A DNA stretch of 64,000 nt from Powellomyces hirtus (GCA_025526995.1 JAHLKG010000010.1:62001-126000), one strand, 5' to 3'; counted from the first letter of the stretch, positions 1 to 9,844 are shown. A program made the numbers and translations. Notes: a model not told the origin generated them from the sequence alone.

Positions 1-66
1 AACCTCAAAGACACGGAGGCGTTCGAGATCTGGCGAGTCAACAATCCCCCTCTCCCACTTAGTTAG
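1..66 (+). CDS. C-terminal end of a retrotransposon reading frame (partial)
   Basis: Frame 1 is open from the window edge to a TAG at 64-66, giving 21 residues (first ten NLKDTEAFEI). No domain can be recognised in so short a piece. Its position before a non-coding spacer, a polypurine tract and an LTR makes it the likely end of a gag-pol or pol frame. Confidence 0.35.
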   Translation, partial: NLKDTEAFEIWRVNNPPLPLS

Positions 67-596
67 CAAACAAAGCAAAAAGCTCCCTGTTCAAAGGATA
101 AAGCCGCTTAGGAGCCACTCCCTGTCCTGGCTATAAGCCGAACTTTACCGAGCCCGACGGGGTTTCGATGTACCAATCTACTTAACAGTGAGATTGAAGC
201 CAGTGTAAGTCTAAGCGCTGCATCAGAAGCTGACACCATATGGGAGCTCGTCCTATGGCAAGTCAGCAGCTGACGACCGCATGGGAGCTTGACCTGCGGC
301 TCAGCAACCTCATGCCTCCTGCATTAAAGCCCAAGAGGCAAAAGGGGGTGTGAGATGGCCATCATGGCATATTTATACTTTACTTATTTTTTGGCTAGTA
401 AAAAGCCATATCCCAAGTTAAGGCAGATGCGCCTCATAAGCAATTACCCAATCCCTCATAAGCAGAACTCCCCACAAGTTTACTCCGCGGTCTCAGTACT
501 GCGCAGCTACACCGCCATCGCTGCACTGCCATAAGTCCCTAGATGATCTCCCCGTTCTCCACAAGTTAGTTAGAAACTAAGAACCCGAGAACCTCA

Positions 597-604
597 TATA
601 TAAA
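597..604 (+). promoter_or_regulatory. TATA box inside the 3' LTR
   Basis: TATATAAA lies about 250 bp into the LTR and 235 bp before its end, a usual place for an LTR promoter at the U3/R border. It could start readthrough transcripts into the AT-rich block to the right. Confidence 0.5.
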
Positions 605-832
605 CAAGAAGGAAGGAACCCCTGTAGAGATCATAATCCATCAACACGTAAACCTCTCATCAATCTCTTTTCAATCAAAATCAGTCCTCTTTACCCTTCA
701 ATCCTTTCATTTCCTCTGCCCTTGCTCGAACTACAAGTCTCTTCCGCCTTGAAACATAGGCTCCTCACACACTATCAATAAAACTAGAATATAGAAATAT
801 ATTCCCATACATACATCTCCGTGCATCTGACA

Positions 833-1527
833 TTGTTATGCTGTCATCTGCATTACAGAAAAGCTTTGTAACCTCCTTATGAAGGCAAATACAAGCTGAT
901 TAACTCAAATTTGGGCAATTTTTTGCATTTCTGACAAAGTACTGGAATTGCCGATATCTTCAATAAAGCACACTGGTGCAAACTTTGAGTTATCAGCCCA
1001 GTATAGTTGTACCAAGTTAATCTTTGCACCAAGAGCAGCATTTCAAGCCAACTGCGGATTTGCCACATGACGGTAATGGGCCTGACGTAGTCAAGCTTGA
1101 TTTCATCATTTGAGAATGTTTGCAGAATAGCAAGATAGTCCATGTCTGTTTTGTAGAATACTTCATTGACTACTTTACATTTGATGGTGATTAGCTAAAG
1201 CATCGGATACAACCAAAGAAAATAATAGACAAGAAGTTTTAGCAAATGAAAAAACCTCACTTCCTTCTTGCATTTGACAACTGTAGAGCTGATAATCCTA
1301 CAGTAAAATTTGTCAGTAAGACAAAAGATATGGATGCTTCCGCAATGCTGATTGCAATATTCTATTTTTTATGGCAGCTGCAGAACGCAAAAAGAGGCTT
1401 TGTTGGCAATTGAGTAGCGTGTAGACTTTGTTTCTATCAAACAAGTTGAAGTTCAAGTTAAAATATCAGACATTAATCACAAACTTTTAATTGAGTTGCA
1501 AAAATAAATACTGTTTGAAATTGCTTT
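833..1527. other. AT-rich spacer with one diverged repeat copy
   Basis: No gene is seen. Open frames are short and stop-rich. The part from about 960 to 1150 is a diverged direct copy of 3655-3830 (see the repeat entry). Confidence 0.6.
960..1150 (-). repeat. diverged direct repeat, copy 1 (partner 3655-3830)
   Basis: Both copies contain TTTGCCACATGAC followed about 45 bases later by AATAGCAAGATAGTCCATG, with similar but diverged sequence before them (GCAAACTTTG, TACCAAGTTAA). On the minus strand both start a short frame with MDYLAILQT. The copies lie about 2.7 kb apart in the same orientation and look like old pieces of one duplicated element. Confidence 0.6.
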
Positions 1528-2309
1528 CTATATCACCAGTGGTGGTATTTCAAAAGGATCAAAGACCAATTCGCCAAACTTAGTCAATGACTTTTCAAAA
1601 TTATCAATAGTCTCAGTGCTCTCCAGCATAATGATGAACACAAAATGATCGTCTTAACCAATATGTTGTAGCGCTCACCAACAGTTTTCCACATTTGCTT
1701 CAGTGTCAACTTTCATGTAATAGAACTTATCAATGTGTTGATGTTCACAAAAATGGGGCTTTGAGTCAGCCAAAGTAATAGAGGCACCAGCAATGACCTT
1801 GAAACGTTGGCAAAACTGTGGAGCTGCTATTGATGATTCTTAGGAAGAAAATTGATAAATAGACAAGCGCCAAGTGGGCAGGATTGTGGGGCTTATACCT
1901 CATGGACAATGTACCACAATACACTTAAAACTTTTGATAGAGTCCGTTTGTCAACAATATACCATTGGTGACATTATTAATTTTTGATCTGCTTTGAAAG
2001 GTCTGACAAAACTGATTTGGATACATCAATTTGGATGATTGAGTTATCTATTAACAAACATTGATTTGCTGATAAGATTTGGCAATAGGAATCATATATA
2101 CTTAGATGGATTTTACATATTGGTCCCATGCTCAGGGAAACGTGTAAGCAGTTTTGCAAGGTGAATACTTTTCTTTTTTGACATTGATGCCGCTGACTTG
2201 GAATCAACTTCATTAGTGATCGCGCAGTAATTATTGTACAGTGTAAAAGCTGAGGTAAGATAAAAAAGTGTTTGTGAACTAGTATCAAATATGCACAAGC
2301 ATAAGTCAT
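1528..2309 (-). pseudogene. decayed protein-coding gene, several frames and stops
   Basis: The minus strand reads as protein-like sequence in pieces. From 1839 down to the TAG at 1528 one frame runs about 103 codons with only two internal stops (a TGA after ENCW and a TAA after LQHIG), with a normal amino-acid mix around them. Between 1976 and 1840 a different frame is open apart from one TAA, and between 2309 and 1977 two overlapping frames carry coding-like stretches. This pattern of frameshifts and stops suggests one old gene read from 2309 to 1528. The family is not recognised; a domesticated or transposon-derived gene is possible. No intact product can be made. Confidence 0.5.
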
Positions 2310-2514
2310 GTTCTGCGTTGGCTTAAGTAGACATGGTGACAGCTATTCTGTCTTTATCTTTGCACTTTTTAAGTTTGAAAGCATTCTATATTGTGTTGTT
2401 GTGACACCCAATGAGTGTGAAACCAATACAATATCTTTGTTTGAACTGTACTTTAAAAACAGTCATTGACAAAACTTCACTTTAAAAACAGTCAATGACA
2501 ACCCTCTTTTCTAA

Positions 2515-3378
2515 CGCAAAATCTAGGTAATTGTTATTTCCACCCCCCCTCCGTTTATTTTCACCCCCTCTTGTGTGGCACAGTGCAACATGTGACTTGT
2601 TGCAATGAAAATTAAATAATTGCGCAGCACAACACATGACTTGTCACCATGTCACAATGAAATTTAAATAATATATAAAGACTAGAATCACAAATGACAT
2701 GCCCATTGTGACTTCCTAACCCAGAAAACTTGTTTAAGCACACCGTTTGCAATCCTGACTACTATGGACAACTCTGCAACACACAGGACCCCACTTGAAG
2801 AAAATTGCTACAAGGTAAACTTTGGTTGTCTCTTGAGGAGCTAGGAGTGCGCTGGATTGCCATTGGATAGAGGTCCGTGTAAGGTCTGAAGCGATGTTGC
2901 AAACAGGGTACTGGAATGGAAGCTTGCAAATCAAAAGCTTTGTCAATTTTTGATACTGCTTGATCTCACGAAGCCAGGCAGTCTGCTTCCGCTTCCTGCA
3001 AGTAGCTTTAAGCTTGGGAGTATGGCAAATGATGCGTCTGTGTGTGGGTAAGATGCATGGCTGCTTTTCTGCTATTGCGATACGGGTTTGAGATTCAACA
3101 GTCTTGGCAAAAGTAGTTGGCTCAAAGCCATTTATGCGTAGGCCATTTTTGGTGCGAGCCATAGCAAAGAGAAAGTCAGGATCGCGAATGGTGTGCTTAA
3201 ACAAGTTTTCTGCGTCAAGAAGTCACAATGGGCATGCCGTTTATAATTTGGGTCTTTATATATAATTTAAATTTCTTTGCGAAGCGGCAACAAGTCACAT
3301 ATTGCACTGTGCCACTGGGAAGTGGGGGGGTGGAAATAAGCGGAGAAAGGGTGGAAATAACAATCTTCAAAATCTATT
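2515..3378. repeat. long inverted repeat (foldback) enclosing an H3-like frame
   Basis: The left arm is about 2515-2760 and the right arm about 3175-3378. Read as reverse complement, the right arm matches the left in order: a TTGTTATTTCCACCC block, GTGGCACAGTGCAA, TGTGACTTGTTGC, an AATTTAAAT-type stretch, ATATATAAAGAC, CATGCCCATTGTGACTTC, and AGAAAACTTGTTTAAGCACACC. The innermost 60 bp differ at only about seven sites. The left arm has an extra insert of about 45 bp near 2610-2660. The loop of about 415 bp is almost exactly the H3-like reading frame. It resembles a foldback or MITE-like element or a local inverted duplication. Confidence 0.8.
2734..3162 (-). pseudogene. decayed histone H3-like (CenH3-like) reading frame
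   Basis: Read from 3162 the frame starts MARTK, the canonical H3 start, and runs 142 residues to a TGA ending at 2734. Residues 63-67 (WLREI), then KQYQKLTKLLI and KLPFQ, match the H3 alphaN helix and alpha1; IQWQSSALLAPQE and VYLVAIF match alpha2. The tryptophan before QSSALL and a loop 1 one residue longer than canonical H3 are features of the centromeric variant CenH3. The tail is about 16 residues longer than in H3 and lacks the ARKS modification sites. After VYLVAIF the frame departs from H3: loop 2 and alpha3 (the RRIRG end) are missing, and a proline sits inside alpha2. It cannot form a complete histone fold, so a pseudogene is the best call. The same frame is open upstream to 3204. 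Confidence 0.72.
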
Positions 3379-5254
3379 ACAAACGACTGTCTTTTGAAAA
3401 CACTATAGATGAGCAAGAAACATAGCCAACACGCTGTCTCCCCCACTTGGGAACAAAAATATGTCATTCTCAGCAAGTTGGAGGTTGAGGATAAAGGAGA
3501 ATGGGGAGGGGCGACAAAGTGAAAAGTCAACAGTGTGGATTTTAGCTCCAAATAAAATGGTGCAGCATTAGATTCTTTGCATGGCGCAATTTATAACTGA
3601 AAAAGAGAACCCCATACATTGTTGCAATCCACAATTGAAATGAAAAAGATGTTCAAAAACGTACTAATGGCAAACTTTGGGTTGCCAGCACACTGCATTT
3701 GTACCAAGTTAAATTTCTGCAGTGAGGTTAGCATCCCAAGTGAACTGCACTAAGATTTGCCACATGACAGCAATGAACTCCATTTCATTCTTGGAATTGT
3801 TTGCAAAATAGCAAGATAGTCCATGCATAACCTGTGGGATTCAGGGCCAATGAAAATTGAAAAAGTGGCAATGGTGAAGGAAAGCAAAGGCTTTTCTTTG
3901 AAAAAAAGCAAAGTGCAGCTGCAATAACAGGAAGTTTCCAGGAAAGCAATCTGTACATAGTTATTCCAAGCAGCAAAATAAAACAAAAACAAAACTGGAT
4001 AGATATTGAATGCGCTTTGAATCAAACTATAAGCCTGTTTGCACGAGAGGGATGCTTTGAACAATGCATATTCAGACTTTGCAAGCGTGCAGTGCTGTAG
4101 GTACCTATGTTCAGCCAGTTCAGCTTGGACTGAATTGTTAAAGGCTGAAAAGAGAAAGAGGAAAACAGTCACTATGCTGCAACAATCTCATCTCATAGTC
4201 AATGGGGAAGTTTTGCGTCACATATGCAGCTAAATGGATATGGAATGCGCTTGAATCAAACAAAAGAAAAAGAATTCATCCATCCATTTCATCCATCATC
4301 CATTAATGCACAGACATATCTATCAAAGCACACGTAAGAAATGCCCTCCAAGCTTTCAAGAGTGCTCTGCTAAAAGGTCAATTGCTTGTGAGAACCTTCA
4401 CACACGCACGCATCACATTGCGTCCACCATTTTGTCAGCTTTCCACAATGAGTAGTTTCATATGCACCACAAAGAAGGAACAAGAAGTGTCTTCTTTATG
4501 TTTTCCGAAGTCAAAACCAGGCACAAATTTTGTGAATATTAGTGAGTTTCAAAGTTCATCTGTATTTTTAAAATAGTAATGGGTTTTTTTGTTTTAGTGG
4601 AACAATGTTTTTAGGCAGTTTAGCTGATGTAAACAACTTCAACTTTGAGAAGAAAGTTGCAGAATGACATTGTAAGAGTAAGCTTAATACAAAAAAAAAA
4701 TTGACAGATGGAACAGGAAAAGTTTGCAAATGGAACAGATGGAACAGATGGATCAGATGGATCAAATGTGGATGAGAGTGCGGGGTGAATATGTGATGCC
4801 AGTCTAGGGGGGGACCACAAGGCCGATTGCTAAGCAACTATGATGTTGCAAAACGTTGCAAGAGGACTGCAAAACCATTGTAGGTGCCTTAACTCTGCTT
4901 GTGAGCAGAGTTAACAAAAAACGTTTTAAACAGGTTTAGACCATTGTTCCAGTATTTTGGAGGTAGAAATTGGCCAAACACGCTAAGTGCAAAAGTTGAC
5001 TCTCAAGTTGTCGACGTTGTAACATTTCGCTGTAAATCAAAAGTTACAACAGGTTTTAAGGCCTAAAACGTTAACTTTGAATCCCCCTGAGGACCCCTTG
5101 CTATTGATGTGAATCTTTCTTTCGCCGATCGGCCGGAACCAACGCGAGCTCTGAGTTTGCGCGTAAATCGGTCATGCTGGATCTAGATCGACAAAAAGGT
5201 AAGTTTGCAGAAAGGCATTGAGCATCTGCACAAAAGGCTTTAAGCAAAGGAACA
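3379..5254. other. AT-rich gene-poor spacer before ELP6
   Basis: Only short stop-rich frames are seen. It contains the repeat copy at 3655-3830, a short GATGGAACA/GATGGATCA tandem at about 4735-4766, and a 9-bp stem with a 4-base loop (AACTCTGCT...AGCAGAGTT) at about 4890-4911. Base composition shifts to GC-richer coding sequence at about 5250. Confidence 0.55.
3655..3830 (-). repeat. diverged direct repeat, copy 2 (partner 960-1150)
   Basis: This is the second copy of the unit described at 960-1150, in the same orientation. It carries the same minus-strand MDYLAILQT frame start and the TTTGCCACATGAC and AATAGCAAGATAGTCCATG blocks. Confidence 0.6.
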
Positions 5255-6304
5255 ATGTCTTTTGCGCTGGTCGACGCCGCGCTTCACTGGGCTCTCCCAA
5301 CTCCCACAGCAGGCTCCGCGTCGTCCCCAAAGTTTAGCTCCCGCCCCCAGCTTCAAAATGTCCCCACGTCCACGTCTTCCGCCCCAGTGTCGTCCGAACG
5401 CACCGTCGTCGTGATCACCGACCAGGTCCGCGCCGAAGGCGGTTTCCTGTTGAACCACTTTATCCACCGTCACCTGCGAATGGAAGACGCCGGTTGGAAC
5501 GTCGTCTTGGTCGGCGTCGCGCAGATGTGGGAACATTATTTGCTTGTTGGGAAGAAACTGGTACAGCAACAAGGTCTCATTTCCTACTTTGTTTGCCCCT
5601 TTTGCTGATATCGTCTCGCTTGGTTTTTGTAGGGTATGAATCTCGCGGCGTATCAACAAAATGGTAGTCTGGTCTTTCTCGATGTATTGTCCAACTTGGG
5701 TCGTCGCACGGGACCATTCGCAACCGACAAGGATAGCAGCGGCAACAGCCCGTTGCGGGCGCTCTTTGAGACAGTTGTCATATCATTCCACAGTGGCAGC
5801 TCACAACCTACAAAAAAACTATGTTTGGTCATTGACGACATATCGGCACTGCAGGCCTGTGGGATACCCTTGCGAGAAATCATGGCATTCTTTGGAAGTT
5901 GTCGGGATCTGATTCAGGAGGTAGTTCAAAGAGAACATTTTGAACCAGGCGGATCACGCATCATACTCATCCAGATACTTGCACATCCATAGGTCAACGG
6001 ATGCTTGGTCGTGTTAGCCCATGGTGACGCTGTCGGCACAACTTCATCAGTAACCGGTACAGGACCGTTGGAGGTGGATGCCAGCGGCACACTGTGCAAG
6101 TCCCTAATGCACACCGCCAACTACGTTCTCCATGTTTGCGGTCTTGAGAGCGGTATCACACAAGGTGTCGACGGACAAGTGTCGTTTGCTCGCGGGCCTC
6201 TGATGCCAGAAGGCACGGTTTTCATCCCGGAAGTTCTGCATTATCAGATCACGGACGCACAGGTTAACTTCTTCAAGAAGGGCTTCTCAAAAGGCTTACT
6301 GTAG
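5255..6304 (+). CDS. ELP6: Elongator complex subunit 6
   Basis: Elp6 forms the Elp456 RecA-like ring of Elongator, which serves wobble-uridine (mcm5/ncm5) modification of tRNA. Three exons, 5255-5560, 5633-5920 and 5993-6304, give 301 aa. Both introns are 72 nt, GT-AG, and join in phase. The fold is visible as alternating hydrophobic strands and helices: residues 46-54 (RTVVVITDQ), then LVFLDVLSNLG and LCLVIDDISAL in exon 2, and LVVLAHGDA at the start of exon 3. As in Elp6, no Walker A (GxxxxGKT) is present. The start is the first ATG of the open frame, with AACA before it. It converges tail-to-tail with the SZRD1-like gene. Identification rests on overall pattern; Elp4 or Elp5 are less likely because of length and the missing P-loop. 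Confidence 0.8.
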
Positions 6305-6638
6305 CCAAAAGGTTATCTGGCTCTTGATTACAGACAAGGCGTGTACTTGCGGCAAAAGACGAGCTGTTGTGCCGGTGACGGCTCCCGTCCTGCCATCATC
6401 CTGCCGGAACTAATTCCCACTGAGGCCCAATGCTGGAGCTTTGACATGCACCAAAAATGTCGTCAAGTGCGTTTTCTCTGCTCTCTTATATCCGCGCCAT
6501 CAACACGCCCATCCCAGCATGACAAATCAGGCCTGGGTCGCGAGGTTCACCACGACTCGCGGGGACCGCCAGTAGATGTAGATGGATGCAAATGGCGAAT
6601 TGGGATTCAGATATGTATATACGTAGAGTGGGTTACAC
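6305..6638. other. convergent 3' spacer
   Basis: 334 bp lie between the stop codons of ELP6 (+) and the SZRD1-like gene (-). It should hold both 3' UTRs. No gene or repeat is seen. Confidence 0.5.
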
Positions 6639-7700
6639 CTAAGTGGGGGGAGGTGGAGGACGGAAAAGAGCTTCTTCTAAACGTCGGTCTGCGACGGGAG
6701 TTAGCGGGCGTGTCGAGTTGTCCATAAATACAGCTGGAACGGCCGCAACAGGCCGGTGTGATGATCCAAATGACCCCTGATGCAGTGGCAGTCCTCTTAG
6801 TTGTGCGCTGTTGATGCTATCATTGTTGCTGTTGTGCAGACTAGTCTGACGATTTCCATATGACCCCCGGGATGGCGGCCCTTGCTGCTGCTGGCTTCTG
6901 CTCATGTTGCTTCCCCCGCCTTCCTGACGCTGTCTTGACATCCCGCCCGGGGAAGTGTTGCCCGAAGGCCTGTCCCGGGCTGCTGCTGATGTCGCGGGAG
7001 ACGGCGTCCTGATTGCATTTGTCGGACTTTTGGGACTTTCGCTGCCTCCACCACGGCTGCCGCCGCTAGTTTCGGCAAAAATCCGCGCTCGTGCCGCGGC
7101 ATACTGGGCTTCCCGCTCCGCTAGCGACTTTCCACCGCTAGATCCTGACGCCGAGCGTTCCATCCCGACACCGCCGCTCTTTGGCCCGTCACGCTTCAGG
7201 AGCTTAACCTGTCGGCATGCGGTAAGGTGATATGAATGGGACTGGACGGCCAGAGCGGACCTTCATCTTAAGAATGTCGTGTTTCCATACCTGTGGGACA
7301 TAAGTAATTTTGTCCGTCTCAAACACTGCATTTCCGAGTGTGGACGACCTGTCAACCAACCATGCAAAAAGCACGTTAAAACACGCATTCACTTTAGGAC
7401 GAACACAAAGCATGTGTTTCATATTCTTTCTTTCCCCCCGTCTCTCCCGGCCCCCCCCCCCCTCTCCCTATATGAGATTTGGGTGTCTCTCTCCATGCGG
7501 GACAACTTACAATGGTGCCGAGACCGACGGCGCCTTCACTGGCGCAGGCGCCGCGATCGCTTCGGCGGTTTCCCACTACATGTTATAGGTTGCTGTCAGG
7601 ATGGCCACTACAGTGCATTTTCTATTCAGAAGTGCTGGGCCTTTAGGAGAGGCGAACGTACGTCGTCTTCCCAGGAGTCTCCTTCTTGGCCGTCGCTCAT
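6639..7700 (-). CDS. SUZ-domain RNA-binding protein, SZRD1-like
   Basis: Four exons on the minus strand, 7700-7662, 7575-7511, 7348-7261 and 7208-6639, give 253 aa; all junctions are GT-AG and in phase. The N-terminus MSDGQEGDSWEDDWE matches the acidic ESWEEA-type start of animal SZRD1. A KLLKRDG stretch at about residues 66-72 precedes the SUZ motif LAEREAQYAAARARIF at about 92-107, in which the Glu-Tyr/Gln-Tyr and AR..RIF positions are those of the family (LAQREAEYAEARKRIL type). The rest is low-complexity Gly/Ser/Pro/Gln sequence ending in a run of prolines. SUZ domains bind RNA; the cellular role of SZRD1 proteins is poorly known. No R3H domain precedes the SUZ motif, which separates it from R3HDM-type proteins. 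Confidence 0.75.
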
Positions 7701-8221
7701 GCGGGTTATGGAGTGAAGGCTCGCTCGCCAATTGGAAAACGCGAACAAGAAACGCGCGCCCTTCGCGCTCACACCGATATTGTCGCCATGCGAACCTCCC
7801 AGGACAATAGCCAGCCCACCCACTAAGGTACATTCTGCTCTTGAGACACAAGGTGCTGGCATGGGGTGGATACGGGCGGCATGACACGGAGACTGCTAAT
7901 TCCTGCTCTTGCGGGTGAGGATGTAGTGCATGAGTGGGGTTCAGCGCAACAACCTTTCCTTTGTAGGCTTGTGGAAAAGAAAGAATCTTCTACGTAAACC
8001 GGCCAGGGCCATGTCAAAGACTTCCTTGGTTTACCCCTATTTCAACAGATTGGCTGATTGTGCAGTAGTAGCAAAAAACCCAATCTAATCATTCCCTTTC
8101 AGGACTGCGGTTAGGATATATATATAATGAATATTCCTTTGCAATTTCCTTGGTTGCATCAGAAATGCTGAATATAATTAGATGTTTCATGCAACCAGTC
8201 ACATTCTTGTTTTGAGTTTGA
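7701..8221. other. spacer with 5' region of the SZRD1-like gene
   Basis: This 521-bp stretch separates two minus-strand genes. It should hold the promoter of the SZRD1-like gene and the 3' UTR of the tail-anchored gene. No further gene is seen. Confidence 0.45.
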
Positions 8222-9844
8222 TCAGCGCAGGCCGTAAGGCTCAGCCGCCGATTTCGCATACCGCGCAACCAAAAACGCCAGCAAACCCGCCAGACAGAGG
8301 ATGCATATCCATACTTTCGTTCTATGGAACCACCGCCAGGGCGGAGACATATTGTTGAGGGCCTCATTTGATGGGAAGCAACATTCGCACAGTGGCGAGT
8401 CGTCGATGACGATATAGGGCAAGGGGGAGTCTTCCCCAGTGAATTCGGGCATTTCAAACAGTTTCACGTCTTCGGGGACGACGGCGTTGGCGCGGAAGGT
8501 GGCGCGCGTGCGCGATGTTTCGAGATAGTCAGTGTCGGTTGCGAAGAGGACGGCGTCGAAGGAGGTGATGGAGGAGGGGAGGAGGGAGGTGAATTCGGCG
8601 ATGGCGAGGGTGTCGGAGGAGGACGTTATGGCCATTGTTTTACCAGTGGATTTCGCTGCTGCTTCCCATTTTTTCGGTGCATGGTTGAGCATGGACAGTG
8701 ACCGTCTGCGGACGGGTGGGGTTTGTGCAGCGTGGGTCAAAGCGTCTCTTGGTACCGGGTTGGCGAAACGGGTGACTGTTCCAACGGGGATATTGACGCG
8801 ATGTGGGCGTTTATTGAGGGAGTTGAGCATCAGCATGCCCTGCGGTGGTTTCGTGATGATTTTAACCTCTGGGAAGAGGGCGGCGCTGCTTCCAGCCTGC
8901 GAGTAGGACCCAGAGGAGGTAGAGGATGTGCCAGAGTTGCCTCTTACAGGGGACGCTGGAGGGATGTTGAGGACGAATTCGCCCGGGATGTCAGTTTCTA
9001 GCATCGGTTGGGCGCTTTTGGGTCCGGGTGGGAAGGCCGGGTACGGGCTCGCCATGCGCATTGTCGCCAGACTGAATTTGCGACGTAAAGGGCCGGGCCC
9101 TGTTGGTTCTTCTTCCGTGATTTCACTCACGAGCGGGCCCATTAGAGTCCACGATGCGATCATCCCCAGCGGGTTGGATTCGAGTTCGCGCACGCTGGGG
9201 CTGGGTGGAGGCAGGTTGGTGCGGTAGCGGTTCCCGCCGGAGCCCGGTGATGGAGTGGTAGGGCTCGTGATGATGGAGGGCACTTTGTTTGCGCGGGTTG
9301 GGGCAGTTGAAGGTCGGTTCCCGCGCCGCGACAGCAGTTGTTCGCTTTCGGGGTTCTTTTTATCGTCGTTGGCGAGCGCAGTGGCGAGAATGGATGGCTG
9401 ATCGTCCGAGTCCTTTTTACCATGTTTCTCTTTCCCCTCCTGTTCTCCTCCCCCTCCCGTGCCCGTCCCAGGAGCCATTCCATCCGCAACCGGGATCCTC
9501 ACCATAAAATACTGCACATCGCCAATAATATCCGTGTTCGTCAACGGATTCAGCACATGCAGACGATGAATCAATTTTTTTCCCAGATACACTTGGGTCT
9601 GGAACAAGATCCTATTGAGGTGGTAAGCGTTATAATAGGAGTAGAATGCGCGGCCTGGTTGTTTGATGTCCCATGTTTGCACGCGCGCGATGATGAAGGC
9701 TTTGCTGCCCACGGGGTCGCATTCGTAGTGGGCTTGGATGAGTTCTCCAAAGGTTTCGAGCGAGAAACTGTCTTCGTAGTCGGTAGCGATTGAGTCGACG
9801 ATGGTGGTGCCTGAGCTGTCGAAGAGGCGGATCATGTTGGACAT
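8222..9844 (-). CDS. uncharacterised tail-anchored membrane protein
   Basis: A single-exon frame of 540 aa from the ATG at 9844 (MSNMIRLFDSSG). An in-frame ATG at 9994 exists, but the added 50 residues look non-conserved, so the inner start is preferred. The first 120 residues form a compact hydrophobic and aromatic domain (YYNAYHLNRILFQTQVYLGK), followed by about 330 residues rich in Pro, Ser, Thr and Gly that are probably disordered. Near the C-terminus a short Cys-containing stretch (PLCECCFP) precedes one transmembrane helix (WICILCLAGLLAFLVARY, about 20 residues from the end). No signal peptide is seen, so a tail-anchored, cytosol-facing topology is inferred. I do not recognise the family. 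Confidence 0.7.
   Translation of the reverse strand: MSNMIRLFDSSGTTIVDSIATDYEDSFSLETFGELIQAHYECDPVGSKAFIIARVQTWDIKQPGRAFYSYYNAYHLNRILFQTQVYLGKKLIHRLHVLNPLTNTDIIGDVQYFMVRIPVADGMAPGTGTGGGGEQEGKEKHGKKDSDDQPSILATALANDDKKNPESEQLLSRRGNRPSTAPTRANKVPSIITSPTTPSPGSGGNRYRTNLPPPSPSVRELESNPLGMIASWTLMGPLVSEITEEEPTGPGPLRRKFSLATMRMASPYPAFPPGPKSAQPMLETDIPGEFVLNIPPASPVRGNSGTSSTSSGSYSQAGSSAALFPEVKIITKPPQGMLMLNSLNKRPHRVNIPVGTVTRFANPVPRDALTHAAQTPPVRRRSLSMLNHAPKKWEAAAKSTGKTMAITSSSDTLAIAEFTSLLPSSITSFDAVLFATDTDYLETSRTRATFRANAVVPEDVKLFEMPEFTGEDSPLPYIVIDDSPLCECCFPSNEALNNMSPPWRWFHRTKVWICILCLAGLLAFLVARYAKSAAEPYGLR

Larger units (their letters stand above)
1..832 (+). mobile_element. 3' end of an LTR retrotransposon with its 3' LTR
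   Basis: The internal end runs from 1 to 348 and the 3' LTR from 349 to 832. A purine-rich tract at 333-348 lies directly before the LTR, as polypurine tracts do. The LTR begins TGTGAGATGG and ends GCATCTGACA; these ends are imperfect inverted repeats (8 of 10 positions) with the usual TG...CA borders. Inside it a TATATAAA box lies at 597-604 and an AATAAA-like signal at 777-782. The 5' LTR and the main coding part lie outside the window. The superfamily (Ty3 or Ty1) cannot be judged from this piece. A target-site duplication would be the bases just after 832 (TTGTT if 5 bp), but the partner copy is out of view. Confidence 0.72.

Noticed and set aside
4568..4837. Minus-strand frame with LIHLIHLFHLFHL repeats
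   Set aside because: Arises from a short GATGGAACA/GATGGATCA tandem; not a gene.
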